A DNA stretch of 5,715 nucleotides from Bacillota bacterium (GTDB lineage Bacteria > Bacillota > Clostridia > Christensenellales > SZUA-584). The position numbers and the translations under genes were made by a program. Below, in pieces: positions 1 through 5,065 of this stretch; the first letter of the stretch is position 1; each line of letters opens with the position of its first letter. Where the stretch lies: positions 1 to 5,715 of the forward strand of contig JAEWQS010000160.1 in NCBI GenBank assembly GCA_023399095.1. The letters are read 5' to 3'. Below the pieces are notes generated by a model. That model was not told the origin of the DNA. It did no database searches and saw nothing but the letters and a program-made list of their open reading frames with translations.

Positions 1-70
1 CTTCCTCGCGCAGCACCCGCAGCACCACGCTTGCCTTGTATTCGGCTGTGTATTGTGTTCTCTTATTCAT
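1..70 (-). CDS. IS3-family transposase OrfA, N-terminal fragment (cut by window edge)
   Basis: Only the first 23 codons are visible; they read MNKRTQYTAEYKASVVLRVL followed by REE. This matches the start of the helix-turn-helix OrfA proteins of the IS3 family (HTH_Tnp_1 type), in which a basic N-terminus leads into an 'Y-[ST]-x-E-[FY]-K' motif and the first DNA-binding helix. OrfA normally binds the IS ends and is joined to the DDE catalytic OrfB by programmed frameshifting; neither the rest of OrfA nor OrfB is visible. There is no strong Shine-Dalgarno sequence before the ATG, only GGAA four bases away. The family call rests on a short stretch, but the pattern is characteristic. Confidence 0.72.
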   Translation of the reverse strand, partial: MNKRTQYTAEYKASVVLRVLREE

Positions 71-76
71 GGTTCC

Positions 77-82
77 ATTATA
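77..82 (-). promoter_or_regulatory. Candidate -10 box of the IS promoter
   Basis: A perfect TATAAT on the minus strand lies six bases before the OrfA ATG at 70. A start site about seven bases downstream would fall at or next to that ATG, giving a nearly leaderless message. No good -35 box is obvious at 16-18 bases upstream. It may be chance in AT-rich DNA. Confidence 0.3.
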
Positions 83-91
83 ACTTATTCA

Positions 92-721
92 TCACGTTTT
101 TGTGTCGCATTTTATGGGAGCATTATATAGAATCGCCATTATCATTGGACTAATGGGAATAACTGACCCATCGGGCTTCTCAAATGAGCAATTTTCTCTA
201 TTTAAATAATTCTTATTGCAAAACTTAATATCTTCTTTTTGTAACCCAGTCTGAAAAACAAGCTCAAAGAAATAATTCGCTTTATCATCTTTTTTATTAT
301 ATTCTCGAATCATGTATAATTGTTTTATATCGAAAATAACACCTTTTGGTTTCGATCTTTCTGAATATGAGTTTTTTAGTTCATTTATTTCGGCTTGGAA
401 TCTAAAATCTAAATCAATATTATTCTTCTTATGCAAAAAGGTTATTAAAGCTGATAGATTTGAAAGTATCTTAACAATTGATTTTGGTTTATATCCCGAT
501 TTTTCAAATATATCAATGTACTTTTTGACATCGGTTATTGTCATTTCATTAATTGATATAGACGTAAATTCTTTAAAAGAGAAGAAATCGTGTAAAATCT
601 TGAATCTTTCAACATTATATTTTCCGCTTTCTTTTAAATTTTGAATAAACTCATTAAGCCATTTATTGTTCTGTTCATTTGGTTCACTAAAATACTCTCT
701 CGACATTTCAGGTTTTGCCAT
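92..721 (-). CDS. Tyrosine-recombinase/integrase-like protein, 3'-truncated, probably inactive
   Basis: This 209-residue product starts at the ATG at 721, chosen because GGAGG lies eight bases upstream; an in-frame ATG at 781 gives an unlikely hydrophobic leader. Residues about 20-100 form an all-helical SAM-like, phage-integrase core-binding domain (WLNEFIQNLKESGKYNVERF, then TITDVKKYIDIF and a last helix near SNLSALITFLHKK). A catalytic domain begins near 130, with LVFQTGLQKEDI at 154-165 corresponding to the family's TGLRxxEL box. The first catalytic arginine is replaced by Gln161. The segment with the HxxR box and the nucleophilic tyrosine is missing: after about residue 204 the frame enters the IS end and stops at 92-94. 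It is far richer in A+T than its neighbours, pointing to transfer. Most likely it is an IS-disrupted relic; a short non-catalytic DNA-binding protein is a less likely alternative. No partner gene is visible. Confidence 0.62.
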   Translation of the reverse strand: MAKPEMSREYFSEPNEQNNKWLNEFIQNLKESGKYNVERFKILHDFFSFKEFTSISINEMTITDVKKYIDIFEKSGYKPKSIVKILSNLSALITFLHKKNNIDLDFRFQAEINELKNSYSERSKPKGVIFDIKQLYMIREYNKKDDKANYFFELVFQTGLQKEDIKFCNKNYLNRENCSFEKPDGSVIPISPMIMAILYNAPIKCDTKT

Positions 722-727
722 TACCAT

Positions 728-734
728 CACCTCC
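728..734 (-). promoter_or_regulatory. Ribosome binding site of the recombinase-like gene
   Basis: GGAGGTG on the minus strand is a near-perfect Shine-Dalgarno sequence. GGAGG lies eight bases before the ATG at 721, which decides that start over two others: an in-frame ATG six bases further upstream, which overlaps the site itself, and the one at 781. Confidence 0.75.
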
Positions 735-752
735 AAAGCTTGTATAATATAA

Positions 753-781
753 ATTATATATTTCAACAAAAATATCCACAA
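753..781 (-). promoter_or_regulatory. Candidate promoter of the recombinase-like gene
   Basis: On the minus strand TTGTGG (776-781) is followed after exactly 17 bases by TATAAT (753-758), a good sigma-A pattern. The 5' leader would be about 25 bases and would include the GGAGG site. The -10 hexamer forms one arm of a six-base inverted repeat, TATAAT-ATAA-ATTATA, at 743-758, which could be an operator or simply AT-rich coincidence. Confidence 0.5.
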
Positions 782-796
782 TCCTTGAAATCCATC

Positions 797-827
797 AAAA
801 AAGCCATACCGCGTCAGCGATATGGCT
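797..827 (-). terminator. Intrinsic terminator of the export operon
   Basis: On the minus strand AGCCATA (821-827) pairs with TATGGCT (802-808). One C/A mismatch and three further pairs close a four-base loop (813-816). The stem runs directly into a TTTTTT tract (797-802, overlapping the last stem base). It lies 73 bases after the permease stop, in the right orientation to end the adaptor-ATPase-permease transcript, and it separates that operon from the recombinase-like gene downstream. Confidence 0.8.
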
Positions 828-838
828 ATGAGTCTTAT

Positions 839-863
839 GCTTCTTTTCTTGAAGAAAAGAAGC
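839..863. repeat. 25-base near-perfect palindrome (hairpin)
   Basis: GCTTCTTTTCTT is followed by a single central G and then its exact reverse complement, giving 12 paired bases; in RNA the inner bases would open into a small loop. There is no T-run on either side, so it is not a classic terminator by itself. Together with the hairpin at 871-887 and the terminator at 797-827 it makes a three-hairpin cluster after the permease gene. Possible roles are protection of the 3' end of the mRNA or membership of a dispersed intergenic repeat family. Confidence 0.75.
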
Positions 864-870
864 GGGAGTG

Positions 871-887
871 CGAGGGCAGAGCCCTCG
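871..887. repeat. GC-rich 7-bp hairpin with 3-base loop
   Basis: CGAGGGC and GCCCTCG are exact complements around AGA. The hairpin begins 13 bases after the permease stop codon (minus-strand direction). It is GC-rich in a locally AT-rich stretch and is the first of three hairpins encountered by RNA polymerase leaving the operon. From memory, similar 'GAGGGCTCTGCCCTC' hairpins recur between genes in clostridial genomes; this could not be searched. Confidence 0.7.
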
Positions 888-900
888 TATAAAATTCCCT

Positions 901-2064
901 CTATTCGTATCTCAGCGCATCTATTGGCCTTAATGTCGCGGCCTTGTTCGCGGGATAAATGCCGAACACCACACCCACAAACGCCGAGAACCCAAGCGCC
1001 AGAGCAATCGTGCCGACAGACATACCCATGGATATCTCCATCGCCGTACCGATCACCTGAAGGCCTAAGTAACTCAAACCGACGCCAATGATACCGCCCG
1101 CGACGGAAAGCACAACCGCCTCTATCAGAAACTGCGAGAGGATATCCGTGCGCTGCGCGCCGATGGCCTTTCTGATGCCGATCTCGCGCGTGCGCTCCGT
1201 CACCGACACCAGCATGATGTTCATAATACCGATGCCGCCCACGAGCAGCGATATTGCCGCAATGCCCGAAAGCAGTATCGTCATGACGCTCATCACCTCG
1301 TTCATCACATCGATGATCGCGTTCTGGTTGATGATCACATAATTATCGTCACTGCCCAACTCACGAATGAGAAAATCGTCCGTCGCATCCTCCGCCGCAT
1401 CCACCGTGTCCGGCGCAGTCGCGGAGACATATAGCGTACCAAACTCCTTGTTGGCAAACAAACGCTGCGCCGTTTTCAGCGGTATGATGATCGTCGAGTC
1501 CTTGTTGGCCAGCATCGTATCTGATGGTTCGAGCAAGCCGACAACCGTAAAATCATATCCTTCTATCTCCAGCGTGTTGCCGATGCAATCCTTGGTGCCG
1601 AACATCTCATCCGCCACGTCCGTACCCACCACAGCATTATATGTGTGCGCTTCCACGTCGATATCGCAGATGAAGCGCCCCTGGTCGATCACCTGACCGG
1701 TGATCTGCTGATAGCTGTCGGTCACGCCTTCCACCGTGTAGTCGCCGTCCTCTACGCCAGCCGTCACATTAACCGTACGCGATACAATGCCCGTCACGTC
1801 GTATACTGACGGATCATCCTTGAGCTTATCTAAATCATTGAGCGTCAAGTACGTGGGCTCCGAGCCCGACATCGACACCTGCAGCAGGTTAGATCCAAGG
1901 CTCTCAATCTGCCCCGTGATCTCCCCCGTTGCGCCCTGCACCACGGATATCAGCAGCGTAACCGCCACCACACCAATAATGATGCCAAGCATCGTGAGGA
2001 ACGAACGCATTTTGTTGCCCTTAAGCGCCACAAGCGCCATTTTCAGAGCCTGCGAGAATTTCAT
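901..2064 (-). CDS. MacB/YknZ-like ABC transporter permease (FtsX family)
   Basis: This 387-residue membrane subunit belongs to a tripartite ABC exporter of the type VII (mechanotransmission) class. It has the expected layout: an N-terminal helix (MKFSQALKMALVALKGNKMR) before TM1 at about 21-43, an extracytoplasmic MacB_PCD-like domain at about 45-258, then TM2 at 262-286, the coupling segment VTERTREIGIRKAIGA at 288-303, TM3 at about 309-335, TM4 at about 350-370, and the typical tail YPANKAATLRPIDALRYE at 370-387. Its only two cysteines, 133 and 160, both lie in the outer domain and could form a disulfide. GGAGG lies nine bases before the ATG, which overlaps the ATPase stop as ATGA, so translation is coupled. 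Length is normal for this family in Firmicutes. Substrate is unknown; relatives export or resist peptides, toxins or lipoproteins. The fold and role are secure, but a specific gene name is not. Confidence 0.95.
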   Translation of the reverse strand: MKFSQALKMALVALKGNKMRSFLTMLGIIIGVVAVTLLISVVQGATGEITGQIESLGSNLLQVSMSGSEPTYLTLNDLDKLKDDPSVYDVTGIVSRTVNVTAGVEDGDYTVEGVTDSYQQITGQVIDQGRFICDIDVEAHTYNAVVGTDVADEMFGTKDCIGNTLEIEGYDFTVVGLLEPSDTMLANKDSTIIIPLKTAQRLFANKEFGTLYVSATAPDTVDAAEDATDDFLIRELGSDDNYVIINQNAIIDVMNEVMSVMTILLSGIAAISLLVGGIGIMNIMLVSVTERTREIGIRKAIGAQRTDILSQFLIEAVVLSVAGGIIGVGLSYLGLQVIGTAMEISMGMSVGTIALALGFSAFVGVVFGIYPANKAATLRPIDALRYE

Positions 2065-2753
2065 ACGGCCTCACCTCCGCCCAAGCTTTCATCCTCCACC
2101 AAACACCCGTCCATAATGTGGAGCCTGCGGCTTGCAAGCTTTGCCACACCGGGATCGTGCGTAATCAGCAGTATGCCGCGTCCCTCGCGGTGCAGATTCA
2201 TCAGCATACCCATAATCTCTTTGCCCGAATGCGAGTCAAGGTTGCCCGTCGGTTCGTCGGCCAATATCAACGTCGGGTGGGTAGACAGTGCCCGCGCAAT
2301 CGCGACACGCTGCTGCTGACCGCCCGAAAGCTCGGTCGGCTTATGCGCCATTCTGTCCGTGAGCCCCACCTTCGCAAGCGAATCCGTGACGCGCTTTTTG
2401 CGTTCGGACAATGGCAAACCCTGATATATCAGCGGCAACTCCACGTTTTCATACGCCGTGAGCTTGCTGAGCAGATTGAACTGCTGAAAGATAAAGCCGA
2501 TCTCCTTGTTTCTGATCTCTCCGAGCTGACGCTCGGTATAGTCGTCGATGAGCTGGCCATTCAGCCAGTATTCACCCTCGTCCGCAAGGTCGAGGCAGCC
2601 GATGATATTCATCAGCGTAGATTTCCCGCTGCCCGACGGCCCGACAACAGCGACGAACTCGCCGTCCTTGATAGTCAGCGATACACCATCCAGCGCGTGA
2701 ACCTCCGCCTCGCCCATCTGGTACGTCTTTTTGACATTGCGCAGTTCTATCAT
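2061..2753 (-). CDS. MacB/LolD/YknY-type ABC transporter ATP-binding protein
   Basis: This cytoplasmic ATPase of 230 residues drives the exporter with the permease encoded just downstream, presumably as a homodimer on a permease dimer. All nucleotide-binding motifs are intact: Walker A GPSGSGKST (38-46), Q-loop near Q90-Q91 (FQQFNLL), signature LSGGQQQR (142-149), Walker B LILADEP with catalytic Glu167, D-loop NLDS (171-174) and switch His199. The double-glutamine Q-loop and LSGGQQQRVAIARAL are typical of the MacB/LolD group. The start at 2753 was chosen because the mature family begins with MIELRNVKKTY and AAAGGGG lies eight bases upstream; the longer frame to 2840 only adds an Ala-rich antisense-like leader inside the adaptor gene. 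It starts 13 bases after the adaptor stop and overlaps the permease by four bases. Confidence 0.96.
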   Translation of the reverse strand: MIELRNVKKTYQMGEAEVHALDGVSLTIKDGEFVAVVGPSGSGKSTLMNIIGCLDLADEGEYWLNGQLIDDYTERQLGEIRNKEIGFIFQQFNLLSKLTAYENVELPLIYQGLPLSERKKRVTDSLAKVGLTDRMAHKPTELSGGQQQRVAIARALSTHPTLILADEPTGNLDSHSGKEIMGMLMNLHREGRGILLITHDPGVAKLASRRLHIMDGCLVEDESLGGGEAV

Positions 2754-2761
2754 GACCTGCG

Positions 2762-2768
2762 CCCCTTT
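2762..2768 (-). promoter_or_regulatory. Ribosome binding site of the ATPase gene, overlapping the adaptor stop
   Basis: AAAGGGG on the minus strand lies eight bases before the ATG at 2753, and its first two bases lie in the TAA stop of the adaptor gene (2767-2769). Ribosomes finishing the adaptor would sit on this site, favouring coupled translation. It also supports the short start over the frame beginning at 2840. Confidence 0.6.
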
Positions 2769-4347
2769 ACTGGCTGACAGCTGTGCCGCTGTCGCTGGGA
2801 CTTTCGTCATTGTTATTGCCGCCGAAGCTGCCGCCGCCATTGCCGCCGCGGCTCCACATCTGCTCCTGCATACTCTTCTCTTTCACCTGCGGCACCGCCA
2901 CACGGTCTCCTTCATTAAGACCTTCAGTAATCTCAATATTCACTCCGTCTGTGATGCCCGTTACCACCTTGTGCGTGGCCGGTGTGTACATGAGGTCTTC
3001 ATTGATATCCCCTTCAAAAACGACAAACTTTTCACCGTTGATCACCTGTATCGCTTCCACGGGGATTAGCAGCACATCCTGCGCCTGCTGCGATACGATC
3101 TGAACGTCCGCGCTCATGCCAAGCATGACATCCTGCGCATCCTCCAGCAACAGCGTGATCGTGTACTTGGTCACATTGTTCTTCGCCACGCCGACCGGAT
3201 TGATCTTGATGATACCCGCCATATAAGTCTTTTCGGGCAGCGCGTCAAACGTCACAGTGGCTTCACCGCCGGTTTCAATGTCTGGTATATCAAGCTCGTC
3301 GATCTCGACGTCGATTTTGACCGAACCGCTGCTCTGCACCGTGAACAGCGCCGCGCCCTGCTGCACAGGCTGTCCTTTCTTGAGCGAAAGCTCCGTTATC
3401 ACGCCGTCTGCGCCCGCTCGCACACTCAGACCATCGAGATCGGCCAATACGTCGTCAAGGTCCTCTTGAAGACTCTCACGCTGCTCCAGCAGCGAATAAA
3501 GCGAACTTGAGAGTATCTCGCCTTCGAGTGTGAACAGTTTGCCGCCGCGCGACACTTCATCACCAACCTCCACGCGCACATCATCCACGGTGCCGCCGTG
3601 CGCTGACACATAAACCGGATTTGCCACGGATACGGCACCGCTGCCGATTTCAGCGCCGCTTGCATCCGTCACCACAGTGCTGTCGCCCAGTGCAAAATCG
3701 CTGTCCTCAAACTGCACAGTGGCTTTGCCGCCCGACGTACTCACCACTACGCCATTTACGCTCTGCGTGCCCACCGTCACTGTAACGGCATCTCCGGGAG
3801 CTAAAGCGCTCTCATAAGGCACCACAGTTTTCATGAGGTCATCCGGGCAGACAACCGCCAGCGCGCCGTCGCGTTCCATCACCGCGTCCACCGTCTCGCC
3901 TTCCTTGGCGTAAACAGCCTTCACTTTGCCCTCGATGGGCGATACAACATTTTTGCTGCCGGACGTCGAACGGGCGGTTAATATGGACATATCCTGTTCG
4001 TCGATCTGCTGCTCCAAGCTGTTCTTTTCGGATTCCAGCGCGTCGCTTTCAAGCACCGCAATGATATCATCTGCACTCACCACGTCGCCGTCCTCAAACA
4101 GCACGTCTGTCACAGTCCCACCGGCATCCGCGTAAGCAGTTTCGTCGCTCATCGGCTCCACTGTGCCCGCACCCTTCACCTTCACCTCAATCGTGCCCTT
4201 CGTGACATCCACGATATCGTATGTGGTTTTTGCTGCTTCGGCAAGGTTCGCACGCATATTAATGTATCCGAGCACCGCAAGCACCACAATCACAAGAACA
4301 ACGACTAAAATGATGATTCTTTTCTTTGATTTCTTTTTCTGGCTCAT
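2767..4347 (-). CDS. Long membrane-fusion (HlyD/MacA/YknX-like) adaptor with duplicated core
   Basis: This 526-residue protein is the adaptor of the exporter, anchored in the cytoplasmic membrane with its bulk outside. A basic start (MSQKKKSKKR) precedes one TM helix (11-29). Four lipoyl-like half motifs follow, at about 56-103, 131-165, 244-280 and 305-338, each with a 'G-x-[VI]-x2-[VL]-x3-x-G-[DEQ]-x-V' core. Two short helical segments (about 99-126 and 276-304) sit within the two pairs, and each pair is followed by a beta-barrel-like stretch (about 170-240 and 341-405). A membrane-proximal domain follows (about 424-490, LLIPVEAIQVINGEKFVVF onward), then a Gly/Asn-rich tail (501-513). MacA and YknX have about 370-380 residues and one such unit, so this reads as an internal duplication. 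GGAGG nine bases upstream fixes the start at 4347; the in-frame extension to 4425 lacks such a site. It is the first gene of the operon. Role is secure; substrate unknown. Confidence 0.92.
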   Translation of the reverse strand: MSQKKKSKKRIIILVVVLVIVVLAVLGYINMRANLAEAAKTTYDIVDVTKGTIEVKVKGAGTVEPMSDETAYADAGGTVTDVLFEDGDVVSADDIIAVLESDALESEKNSLEQQIDEQDMSILTARSTSGSKNVVSPIEGKVKAVYAKEGETVDAVMERDGALAVVCPDDLMKTVVPYESALAPGDAVTVTVGTQSVNGVVVSTSGGKATVQFEDSDFALGDSTVVTDASGAEIGSGAVSVANPVYVSAHGGTVDDVRVEVGDEVSRGGKLFTLEGEILSSSLYSLLEQRESLQEDLDDVLADLDGLSVRAGADGVITELSLKKGQPVQQGAALFTVQSSGSVKIDVEIDELDIPDIETGGEATVTFDALPEKTYMAGIIKINPVGVAKNNVTKYTITLLLEDAQDVMLGMSADVQIVSQQAQDVLLIPVEAIQVINGEKFVVFEGDINEDLMYTPATHKVVTGITDGVNIEITEGLNEGDRVAVPQVKEKSMQEQMWSRGGNGGGSFGGNNNDESPSDSGTAVSQ

Positions 4348-4356
4348 CGAGCTTGT

Positions 4357-4361
4357 CCTCC
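4357..4361 (-). promoter_or_regulatory. Ribosome binding site of the adaptor gene
   Basis: GGAGG on the minus strand, nine bases before the ATG at 4347. It decides that the adaptor begins MSQKKK with a basic N-terminus and a TM anchor, and not at the in-frame upstream start at 4425. Confidence 0.8.
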
Positions 4362-4408
4362 AATATATAAAAAATCTGTTGACTGACGTAAAAATGATCT
4401 TGACAGCT

Positions 4409-4435
4409 ATTCTACCAAGGATCACGCTTTGTAAA
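4409..4435 (-). promoter_or_regulatory. Weak candidate promoter of the export operon
   Basis: On the minus strand TTTACA (4430-4435) and TAGAAT (4409-4414) are separated by 15 bases, shorter than the ideal 17, so an activator may be needed or the call may be wrong. It lies in the 145-base gap before the adaptor gene, the only reasonable place for the operon promoter. A second pair, TTTACG-17-TATATA, ends too close to the ribosome binding site to be useful. No clear terminator for the preceding gene is seen in the gap, so read-through from radA is possible. Confidence 0.3.
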
Positions 4436-4492
4436 CAGAGCTCAGCGAAAGGCTTAACAGAATATTCACAATGCTGATAGTTTTAGGAAGGT

Positions 4493-5041
4493 TTACTTAA
4501 TAGGAATGCCGTATTTCATTGTGTTGCTGTCCTGAAAGAGCGGAATATGAGGCGGATAAAACGTAAACGTGATAAAAATGAACAACATACCAAGCACCGC
4601 GAGCAGCGCGGCCATGCGGTATACGGGTGTATCCATATGCATCACGGACACTGTCATTCTGTAAGCCGTGTATAAGGCGAGCACGATGACAATGAAGGTG
4701 AGGACAAGATCGAATACTATTGATTTGATGCCAAAAGAATTGAAAAGGTAATATAGCGACAGCATAAGCATCGGCATAAAAGGCAGCACAGCGGCATGCG
4801 AAAACGTAAAATTCGGATACTTTTTGCCCACAGTCAGCCGCCCGATGAAAAAATAGATAAGGGCAGGCGCATAGAACAGCTTCGTGTGTTCCCACGGGCT
4901 TTCATTGACAGGCGCAAGAATTGCCGTCACGCCGCATGGCAGCCATTCGTAAAGAAAGTGCCACAGCCCCGCGAGCGCGAATATGACAAACACCCCGATA
5001 AAACTCCATCTTTTTAGTTTTACGTGCGCCTTGCCTTTCAT
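4493..5041 (-). CDS. DUF6512-like five-helix membrane protein of unknown function
   Basis: The 182-residue product is strongly hydrophobic, with about five predicted membrane helices at 12-30, 52-70, 82-102, 108-128 and 142-162. Conserved-looking polar motifs are WHFLYEW (27-33), NESPWEHTKL (46-55) and FYPPHIPLFQD (161-171). I associate this combination with the DUF6512 family of small Firmicutes membrane proteins, from memory and not from a search. No enzymatic or transport role is known to me; the His/Glu/Trp residues near the helix ends could bind a ligand, but that is speculation. It starts 24 bases after the radA stop and probably shares its transcript. The ATG at 5041 has no good Shine-Dalgarno sequence (the nearest GGTGA is 15 bases away), so translation may be weak; no better in-frame start is visible. 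Confidence 0.8.
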   Translation of the reverse strand: MKGKAHVKLKRWSFIGVFVIFALAGLWHFLYEWLPCGVTAILAPVNESPWEHTKLFYAPALIYFFIGRLTVGKKYPNFTFSHAAVLPFMPMLMLSLYYLFNSFGIKSIVFDLVLTFIVIVLALYTAYRMTVSVMHMDTPVYRMAALLAVLGMLFIFITFTFYPPHIPLFQDSNTMKYGIPIK

Positions 5042-5065
5042 ATGATTATTCTATGTTCACCATAT

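Larger units (their letters stand above)
1..109 (-). mobile_element. Left end of an IS3-like insertion sequence (partial)
   Basis: The minus strand opens with an ATG at position 70 and the first codons of an IS3-type OrfA. About 39 bases of non-coding DNA separate that start from position 109. On the minus strand the proposed tip reads TGCGACACAAAAACG, so the element would begin with TG, as IS3-family ends usually do. The flanking recombinase reading frame continues with good sense up to about this point and then ends within a few codons, which independently supports a junction near 109-113. The other end, the target duplication and OrfB lie outside the window, so the exact boundary and the IS group are inferred. 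Confidence 0.6.

Noticed and set aside
312..644. A 110-codon plus-strand frame opposite the recombinase-like gene
   Set aside because: AT-rich antisense frame rich in Phe, Ser and Ile, with no ribosome binding site; the minus-strand frame has a strong site and an integrase-like fold pattern.
839..887. CRISPR repeat or tRNA-like structure in the hairpin region
   Set aside because: There are no repeated units with spacers and no cloverleaf or T-loop sequence; the hairpins differ from one another.
2118..2777. A 219-codon open frame on the plus strand opposite the ATPase gene
   Set aside because: It is antisense to a clearly functional ATPase gene with intact motifs, has no ribosome binding site or recognisable domain, and its Arg/His/Gln-rich composition is what GC-rich antisense frames give.
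2754..2840. N-terminal extension of the ATPase to position 2840
   Set aside because: The Ala-rich extension lies within the adaptor gene, has no family counterpart, and AAAGGGG supports the start at 2753.
901..4347. A complete antimicrobial-peptide resistance module with sensor kinase and regulator
   Set aside because: The operon has only adaptor, ATPase and permease; no kinase, regulator or peptide precursor gene is found on either side within the window.
4348..4425. N-terminal extension of the adaptor to position 4425
   Set aside because: The extra 26 residues lack a ribosome binding site, whereas GGAGG sits nine bases before the start at 4347 and gives a normal basic N-terminus before the TM anchor.
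4497..4895. A 132-codon minus-strand frame inside the DUF6512-like gene
   Set aside because: It is an out-of-frame shadow; the 182-residue frame has coherent membrane helices and family-like motifs, whereas this one is rich in Cys, His and Arg without pattern.
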